This document shows, piece after piece, positions 63,301 through 64,000 of a stretch of DNA of 64,000 bases. The notes beneath the pieces are model-generated. The model ran no database searches. It had not been told where the DNA came from and was given only the letters and a program-made list of their open reading frames with translations. The position numbers were made by a program, and so were the translations under genes. Origin of the DNA: Saccharopolyspora elongata (GTDB lineage Bacteria > Actinomycetota > Actinomycetes > Mycobacteriales > Pseudonocardiaceae); contig NZ_SMKW01000004.1 in assembly GCF_004348985.1 (NCBI RefSeq), forward strand, positions 62,001 through 126,000, read 5' to 3'. Within the stretch, counting starts at the first letter, position 1. Each line of letters opens with the position of its first letter.

Positions 63301-64000
63301 GATTCCGGTGTAGCGGCCGACTTCTACCGGACGGTGCGTTCGCTGTTCCCCCAAGTCGTTGTCAACGCGTCAACGCACACGGTCGGCGACTTGTCGTACG
63401 CCGGAGGCGGCCACGCGCTGCTCGAATCAGCAGGTGGGCTCGTCATCACGTTCGGCGGTTCCTCGCCGGGGCAGAGCCCGACGCTGCAGGACGTCCTGCA
63501 CGCGATGGTGACCTGGCGGTCCAAGCACGAGGACTTGCGCAAGCATTACGCGGCCGAGCTCCCGCTGTTCAACGTGGTGGATCGCGCGGTGAAGATGCAC
63601 GACGCGCTTCTTCCGGACCTTCGCGACGACGGCGTGCTGAACCTGCTCCGCGTGCAAGAGCAGGTGAAGGCCGAAGTCGCGGCGTCGGGAAACAACAGCC
63701 TGTCGTGGGTCGCCGCGATGTTGTCCCTGCGGCGCACGGCTGCCCTGCGACCCCCGCACACCTTGGTGTACGGCCAGGTGGATCCGGAGACCGGCCGAGC
63801 CGTGTCGGTCGCGATTCCCAGGAGCGCGGCGCGCTTCCTGAAAGTCGGATCTTCGAGCCGCCGCCCGGACGGGCACCTCGTCGCAGACGTCCAGTGGGAG
63901 CTGAAGGGCATCGCCACCGAGCGCGAGCACAACCCCACGCTCGACGCCGTCCTGGGTGAACTGCGGGCGTGGGGCGCTCTGCACGAGGACATGCGGAAGC
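42346..64000 (+). CDS. Giant T7SS-linked multi-domain polyprotein toxin (partial, runs off the window)
   Basis: One frame stays open from the TGA at 42337 to the right edge: 7,218 complete codons, no stop. TTG at 42346 follows GGGGGTGA; GTG at 42352 is the alternative. Domains by residue: helical CpnT-like N-terminus 6-322; Pro/Ser/Thr/Ala linker 323-715; unassigned 716-1015; Fic 1 about 1074-1340 (HPFTDGNGR at 1277); HExxH protease-like 1 about 1408-1855 (HELTH at 1676); Fic 2 about 1868-2130 (HPFADGNGR at 2069); C80/caspase-like 1 about 2204-2562 (His2291, Cys2351); HExxH-like 2 about 2618-3062 (HEVAH at 2892); TcdA/B-type glycosyltransferase about 3130-3482 (DGD at 3350); beta-rich modules about 3695-5685; coiled coil about 5686-5799; glycosyltransferase without DXD about 5859-6052; C80-like 2 about 6829-7202 (His6918, Cys6979). 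Probably an ESX-exported multi-effector toxin; export and activities are inferred. Confidence 0.92.
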   Translation, partial: MAVRGNLRFPEELNWVLWIIAGGDWPPGLEGDVWKIAEALDEAADDLDGVVDGLVAALNEVTRNVDETVGRAFWRYGEKLAEQPAFYAGGARDLAAMARDYSLNVQAAKLSIIVQCAFSGAEITRMLGDPFEWPLIGPFIGMMRGIIQLIFARLGQAIAKALQTVIKVGSGFAGKQLDSAALATGTGIAGAVVAGMTKQAIDEGLEEVFQDGIVQTWQKFESDKEWDWQDTANAFKYGAAAGAFADALGSAVKHLKPGWQGKALTAGVIEMLTEGFVGAITVPEGGDPGDIWKGMINGLAMGTGERALHNWKHSRQGGFKGEKLAAPGSPNVDVSPPDTFAVPDGDVGADSQFDGPGDPPPGSLVQDSPGGAANSGADGAAHGAPNSTTTDRPGGSGSDLGGGTAGRGTETSPGVGDSGANAPGSGVSDQPGTPKTAESGTSGGADTRAAAPGRPNHLSPEVPSAAPPSSVPVTTSPAGPALAAPAAAAPAGTSAAPSSAVSSPANSAGPSTTSAPKPDSAAGSPVPSQNAQPSPGAMAADTGSPGPVPPSTAVEAPDMSSSAPLAADSSAPSVPQSADSPNAETTTAPPNPAATPGVNPTAAPSASPTATPGVSPTATPGTNPTAAPSASQTATSGASPTTQLTTAPGAQSTAPSSTGQPSAGQSTVAQSKTFVQQESAPIQGSVTGGRTAGPKDDTGRIGTTPPPTEVAAPPVARATDADTAVLAELNSQLRRWQWPGGEVDAEKLAQLRESEAVRDVVLPEDSAGAGRQLAEVLVSGGLVRQRGGGIGDFLKSVRDGAGSTSAEPDSALTVIQLGALSLPAVRVGDFYRVRGFPLFIAASVVEGGRKRALADQVSAYLGDGLVLHRGLPSWDRRWRNVQDGAITSLGVEAHPDLGMQGTNVVAFTTDVDAARADATAPTGPGDGDEIRFVAGYDPRDEAFPVGTVLTTRVSAAEGTTLVLTGSGEAQVAGPVPDFGGITYFMSTPLRDIGGGGDSVLGSVMPPAPSPAEIADYVAEHGGLRPAPMPESKGKARAIEPERPALRTESAAPALPAPAGANADPVVVGANAAPAPHQYFSDVVANEHRWLFIIDSRDHATALREHPDDPGSLYDHQQSPGFQDAMLAAFDEVLDGDLVRGTALDWDAYRGLHGRLARGGVLNPGLTGADGGWTLFGMGADAPAPDLLRETVLGSPLIASIDEYRAVRLENGTPPLLTYANTGEDGAAVIHTTYWSDVTPDVVNAMFDGYRGEVGRAQDGRSRLIAIGRLVRNLHVFHPFTDGNGRLHVYLLLPRLLLENGFTPVVHPDLHALFNGGHSAQQIADALQSVQGQDLDEYVRTLTADDDVSVYSEESSDDDVSVYSQDSSDDDVSVYSQESRDDVELGALVAESGEPTGEDLRDHTTILARLDPSNFAGKEEWNAAWDRVLADAAHELALLPRDESNALLNAAYRAVGIPRHTWAAGDGAFGAHGDAELGRLRGVMAMVALQLQESSSTQAFDLARRLVIARRTASWGVPLPGPHASESLEIPPGVDRGDAIAEAVGILDDIRRRYGVVVDSARGVRAVPTRLSPAPAHDIAAIRTRPWQLDELRGLRAALSHFAHILGPQRAHSDRAGIAQEVKAVGAVTFGLSPEGVDITANGQYFEQEGVFNLYGGALALGGFGGGPKSIEAVGTHELTHGLLDDALDAFRDAVGTWDSVGYPVLVDDAEFPHDDAPTALTDFAGSIRAALTNVADLRARSPRHAAAIDDILRRHPEFSDPPARPDDARVIADALIDELPAFNEAVGAWTADNRPNFKGEQPITAYGATDPSEDFADAVMYHFLDPRALRTKAPLRAAFLDDLFADGGQAHRLEPQYFSGDGPAHRPEHRYFSDVVADEHKWLFIINPLDHREAMERYPDDPASMYDEDLSPGFKESLLDAFAQVLDGDHVRISRMGWTQYAELHGLVTRRTEGDFEVIGVDESSVSFGLGMSTPDDEVLNLRVAGRPLMSSLDEYGEAHEEGRPLPLTVHQRDENGVPMVHTMYDAEDTPPLVDAMFEEFRTTVDRAQDDQAKLQAIGQLVRNLHVLHPFADGNGRLNVFLLLQLLLLEHGFRPVIDRRLNDLFNGGYSVTEIAVALSQAQHVDLAEYVADLAPDDDSADHFRIPSPPPGDPDRAEDGESAGDFRIPTPTGHWPTRDMATFSSDDAVPDEVGERSMGLDSKGEQRYFTGDRVQMRPLVDRRGRAVGVAFADGSDSAGGLLQRYLDGPGQSFLYASTNGSEGPGDVTELLPIPAPQIETGQPGESFTLAAHGNAPEIGRGLARIMVGEGAPTAWREVEVQGAELARIMLRSPEFQAVATLGRLRKINLMVCHAARDRESGVAAEFYREVRSRFPGVVVNASTHAIGTIEVGHRSVWMVANGGSLITLGGRSPGHDPTLDEVLQSLRSWHTVREAERTHYAAQLPLFDAVDRAYAIHQALLPDMRIHRMLNLLSVQELAEAEAGAENAGIAWAAALESLRLDPQLPPVRSVITGLIDPATGTFVPVPVPPDAARLVAVGPEVDGPEGHVVRKARWATEPNSASSQAVDATPGDRRTSSNLATFSANPAVDDSDAEDDGGFRIPTPLPEDSHGRDFAAIFADLDPSNFRNRAEWDAAWDVRLAKARNDLAALPPEEGNHLRIAAHVATGIDQDALSEDSDDDNPAAEINRTRIRGLIALVGLQLKEDEHADPEDRNQAAYDLSRWVVINRQLASWGTDLPGWRAEQVDVEEDVDATAFAHVAAEIASEIEREYGVVLNSGLGARYQAERHPDAPQIEVEAVRPRPWKLEELRGIRAALKHFAPILGARRANSARAGEAQEVRSVGAVTFSLDADGADFTAQGEYIDEVGTFTLFSGGTAGLEDPERGVEKLVTHEVAHGAVAYALPGYARAFGTWGADGRPILVDGAELPHGGATTPKDDLIASIEAARNDLDGFRAVAPRHADAIADIWQRNQELFADEDDAEMIAESLEREDRVAFNEAVGAWTADDWPNFKGEPPITLYGATNASEDLSEAVMYYFVEPDELREKAPLRAAYLGDLIAKWSRAPENTAGFWHAGPHDEQTGLSQDPYRSAGELLADLQAAAVTTDLPVPTLDRGSLLLDAPNSGPDVFELRGAPDASEFLAGQDYSALNGAGSVEFLRALDMAAGTRPTREEMAPARFAAADARLSVVVEPSDDARENWAFEPDLPPLPEKLDFSSLMSGIWLGGPLRDSGTMRAFRENFGAAATRNAGKVQAVLWTDVPRQVFEDAAAGKTGFAGLISYDDVRSMAQWARENNIALVNVGEVFNSSAPMELQEFYAVEMAKQTGSGYAAASDILRLEILRRFGGIYTDGDNAVGDLPAKADFLKTRLAFAMPESYWGNSAFAMPKGHPLAQIYLDEIRRAYRRPDDLMMAFAPKAHQGERETFKTAIRRKSVMYRTGPNLLEQVAETVGLLENIGQIPKMDYISVGEGVSWLKEQPRPTPASVPRATTLDLTKQVVQTLVRDLVKRKGDLHLAGVADAVMRHPQPGLVWNAAVEFIASVPAFAGQVRSVTDGWYVREVLSERPARHGSHLDFQVRLPDRAREFLDYDPARRKFEHGRYRAPGRLRTPEEVGDAGIDGAIDAEIVRQEIPVITQGPAYFGAGPGPTESTPSPDEHGIDDSWRSETTIAVPEASTSDESHSDGQLPAATGEVSSYRAPHGIGQGRGSVEFHDEAATLRWIAGSIAAEVNDRHRTLQPRKTFLDKVISAIRAAVRAATATRAAPVSTAEFNERAIADLFGPDADRSPKSALDAMLNGGLTVRVQVRTPLGVVGQDVVVRATLGPGAYRGARRGIRQSAPTSQSWFTRLTAGLFAASSGPSTAADAEVVTEELAEFSHDLRINLHAPEGEFSREVVIPGAVDSAVAAAEALPAPAVGEPVRVGPKPLRKARTGAGVRPSAHIAATPAPAVELHRTLNRIFYPADPPGRDGRTRPPAGVQSIRRAMDATDPSRLWQHLREALSARGYVIAGKGALSELAVKVDLHDRQLLGSFEAPDGSTRYRVRATPTWEVTPSYKSWPDNAKWSTTLRSEPDQPVELEVDEEGLVDLGLAETTDTGEVSPAADVLRGMPDYLVDGEGLGEAVQYLPVDGIEVGPAFRSMLPPRPRTLTKSAPGGGGTHRLRGLRHVQRAMRNEVASLLGDGRRFGVKVDGKPHELIVRARLDWDEAVALEGRPRWTYPPETRYRRFHEAHSEYSAEPSATVPVLMTASPPMVFLATLSGTTNVNRQTQRDVSEEHKRAALVLDLDVRKSEAHVSYELELRDARGTVVGTTGHGEQPGLRGRFRFGHPKTARSNSGQGLKPVASAPPKDFALEELLVDTPAGSSFFDQVARMLPEHVTAIGAPGREALQEFLHRTNIKAELTGMVAADPAGSPDSGWRRSQPLFAGPDSPPVDQLRNGSVVEMRAVPSRVEIIEETDDAPYLLDWDNTKTARTDGKKAKRRTGFSLFYGGFMTIGAFLVTLGGAIDFSHQRIFGSRFKRETGIRFEHDFTGRLVRYRTVYRLQVRVIGRPPVFLEGDLNGYQWATRERALASGLIDPAGPDEHAPEYRPKDARERYAPAHLESGLSTAGAKIHAFRGRDRIYAAIADTLRKVPDHRLYHFSSSEFIKHFDDPDLAAGLKPLINDITRRQRKAKSRMSDKQLMQLVDRMLGPGLVIPLVKQGTFTDTVVTVRLKATMRDLVDGDLQIGVHDSTTETRTKEYETRGFSANRSTAAGIGPHGRLTNVLGKATNILLATVRLGRTWSSAVDVGNDTGKVTEHKHGGTFGPTGGQGETPLRHFKADLVITPELDSHTRTTKLLRRLTPGRPGRDRLDVRPVRLVGEHRGLGPDHEQRVPVELLVPDHLTTAEAPAELVVEPAAVEQLPTGTLIDELPKGDRALEGADVLTVAGTEHLVDAAYRMLGQATGDEVFLDRVGSNAELIEEKLSPEAFRKDPRMFGRHTIEGLHHDRRRADTHARIGVTLKPIRPRRLGPEEYQRTKNTTVGGTSVAASKGGQVTFEPDVTNFDLISGDAAQLSDDIKGAPSGVFIFRFSPWNARWGSQRALALRGTSKTHFTPLPSRRFLFSVGVEASVVAESQARGNVDTFEFVGREPVSSAGERFELPDSVLLWLTQEQADALADIPREARSPAPAEGGESRELPPPPSLVGNGVSLGIGAVDGHLDISEVLPLLREQVVTALGPEAADELLPRSPLTSAHDNTRVADEQLSNVDRMFAAVMNGGSSTPLRLELRFRGRTYVLSIEGGWAEPPAGGRVEIVRKLAARDIVSIEETGQEQSGRNILDVTGVLRGQGEFKQADSSPSSGVLAPGGSVGYVHVSQDHSETSVQNHTAGSYGAIRGPVGVFDGNVQVTVKIVRKLGFDAEQLTDVHGEEIAKVVVARPVEVRKMAEETFLPPGSTESLGAEHGIRALPAAAGNPDDLAKWRQDAERSLSLPGSGDYSIEHYFGMVKTLRAAAKLALVDSGVSIDTRIALAVDNAITPATVKAGLPTMRSGRFSFPVAGLDRIVELHARLKPDPKLASASGRVEMDSFLGEGESDAVGLSAGSTYSSTVFARGGGGSEHPQGEQEPFGSVQVVGVAERSGPATRPDLVLNASATTESTTGRDPKATHRVTHPDLTTRGLLADVEFRAVAKKPGGGSETGVAELAVDNAYLVRMRDAAAEQLAGKLPSALAKSVADLARASKAWADAVDAVESALATGADVAQLRAAAGEAETAWWAAKAKYHEDLAAAQELERHSALDLARSQQSAEAEERFQGVTGAIRPIVPPPFLAGLDHRDLAPDRQVAFFEALDLGRPAPERNTVAPASRPDTVVATADRELVKAVHVPMLGGPVVDETTWENLEITARTAREQGWTPVLLTDVPRELFAAARTVATELDAIRAMDRRAHELGFVVVNVDEIFSSESPMSAQDAFSAALDNEVDAGRDLARSLLATEVLRRFGGVVAPGEYAIGDLSSLAAAVDTTKGFKIAAPAADTAPVVIAASQGNPFADFLERELLRAARTGRAQTAVESAVAAATRLGDLAVADGAEHRAAPQEPDRVPTKEDLDTLVGEVVETFARGLRARGDLDFAGVSRLLGDHPRGAVVLEAAVATVARKAAWRDAIRTVTLPVRADGAANVSTEAEKWLAILPESRLTDRGLVAGASFHPDPSHGDLESGALDAGPTLRDRAAELAVLVQHAPEDRATSLRSTGLIPESDAEGTLVLALRIRAELREDIDRAGELRLDKVVSLANRHAEPGLVLRAAVAAIAADADLAERVRTVAILPVGNSPVIELLDMLVFAGGRPGDFWFDATLVPAPEQHAQFPGSRRSVAHDFDPGTTAPADLDRLNTQAEQIADAILARHRAGLAMPVVVVEGGGPELGRARREAAAAVLALAIDHNLAAAQADLDPSARIGRGQVRFGIAVSAASVPAEQVIVTVDGSQAPEQAAPADVARPRRVRFADEAEQHPAPVPEPPETPSIAAELVVEFTDDGDVDSPAVDEFFAHLVTSGATDLLVRGGGDQGAARRQNVAAALTAALNQRPGSSPGKPSVTIDPATVEGPVTVLAIPSTGREIILRRDATPPSTDGSPDVVLADYLTAHARLRAARGLGRDLVSLVVAAPEPGGRPDTALSIEDDSEDVDIRTALADFERAEHDLHESGYRPANTSGAFSSDGVVPDISGGSGVARDGRPRHWPEDIGDTRAWLAIAERLHDVPAPEQAAERAGRIVAIYHGERVIDYHNPTEHDLVYAHIVNLVAHQLTLDADSASPERNAVQLAIYLRGAFGPLNINRDESGPAQYATPEQEVLPALDADGELSYFATGQLRRRPLIDSSGRVLGVGFARADDGATEGFQRLLQSPGKPYYVARASDTKEPVSDEHLLSVPAPQLKTHDWGEVFAVATHGSPPGDRFRLAEIMVGEGDEPTAQRKVGVRGAVLAKAVLSTPEFQAVAGLGGLSTINLLVCHAARDRDSGVAADFYRTVRSLFPQVVVNASTHTVGDLSYAGGGHALLESAGGLVITFGGSSPGQSPTLQDVLHAMVTWRSKHEDLRKHYAAELPLFNVVDRAVKMHDALLPDLRDDGVLNLLRVQEQVKAEVAASGNNSLSWVAAMLSLRRTAALRPPHTLVYGQVDPETGRAVSVAIPRSAARFLKVGSSSRRPDGHLVADVQWELKGIATEREHNPTLDAVLGELRAWGALHEDMRK
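44116..44265 (+). repeat. Low-complexity TPGVNPTAAPSASP coding repeats
   Basis: Alternating units of TPG(V/T)(N/S)PT and AAPSASP recur about four times in the linker between the N-terminal domain and the first effector region of the giant protein. This is an extended, disordered spacer. Confidence 0.7.
46375..46485 (+). repeat. Three-copy acidic repeat DDDVSVYSxxSS
   Basis: Three in-frame copies (36-39 bases each) encode DDVSVYS(E/Q)(E/D)S and join Fic 1 to metalloprotease-like domain 1. The nucleotide copies are nearly identical (GACGTAAGCGTGTACAGC core), pointing to recent duplication, and their GTA and AGC usage contrasts with flanking codons. Confidence 0.8.

Overview
The window is a high-GC actinobacterial chromosome segment. 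Codon use, the SARP/LAL regulators and the type VII (ESX-like) secretion genes fit Pseudonocardiales (Amycolatopsis/Saccharopolyspora-like); that placement is inference, not a database match. There is no rRNA, tRNA, CRISPR or intact insertion sequence.

Bases 1-24,172 are mixed chromosomal content. They hold a gene tail, a SNF2 ATPase plus SWIM-protein pair, an APC amino acid permease, an aldo/keto reductase with a SnoaL-like protein, and a quinone oxidoreductase divergent from that pair across a striking perfect inverted repeat. Next come a DUF6130-like lipoprotein, a TetR regulator, an esterase-like hydrolase, a tannase/feruloyl esterase, a LAL (LuxR-ATPase) regulator, a secreted epoxide-hydrolase-like protein and an Ohr peroxidase. 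Two divergently placed SARP/AfsR-type regulators, an atypical LuxR-type regulator and a decayed aldehyde dehydrogenase pseudogene follow. Several convergent or terminal genes end in clear stem-loops.

Bases 24,456-42,255 form a unidirectional ESX/T7SS locus: two small WXG100-type proteins, an acidic 195-aa protein, a 930-aa WXG100/proline-rich protein, a 13-codon bridging ORF, EccC, EccD, EccB, an 847-aa protein with a probable degenerate ADP-ribosyltransferase fold, a beta-helix/EccA fusion ATPase, a YbaB/EspL-like protein and a third WXG-like protein. Neither a mycosin protease nor a recognisable EccE lies inside the window.

From 42,346 to the right edge (64,000) there is one uninterrupted reading frame of more than 7,200 codons that leaves the window still open. 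It starts with a CpnT-like helical N-terminal domain and a Pro/Ser/Thr/Ala linker. It then strings together two Fic domains, two HExxH metalloprotease-like domains, two caspase/C80-like cysteine-protease domains, a TcdA/TcdB-type glycosyltransferase plus a second copy that has lost its DXD motif, and about 2,000 residues of beta-rich modules. The simplest reading is that the ESX machine exports this giant multi-effector polyprotein toxin, with the cysteine-protease domains possibly releasing effectors at short repeated linkers. This is the most novel content of the window.
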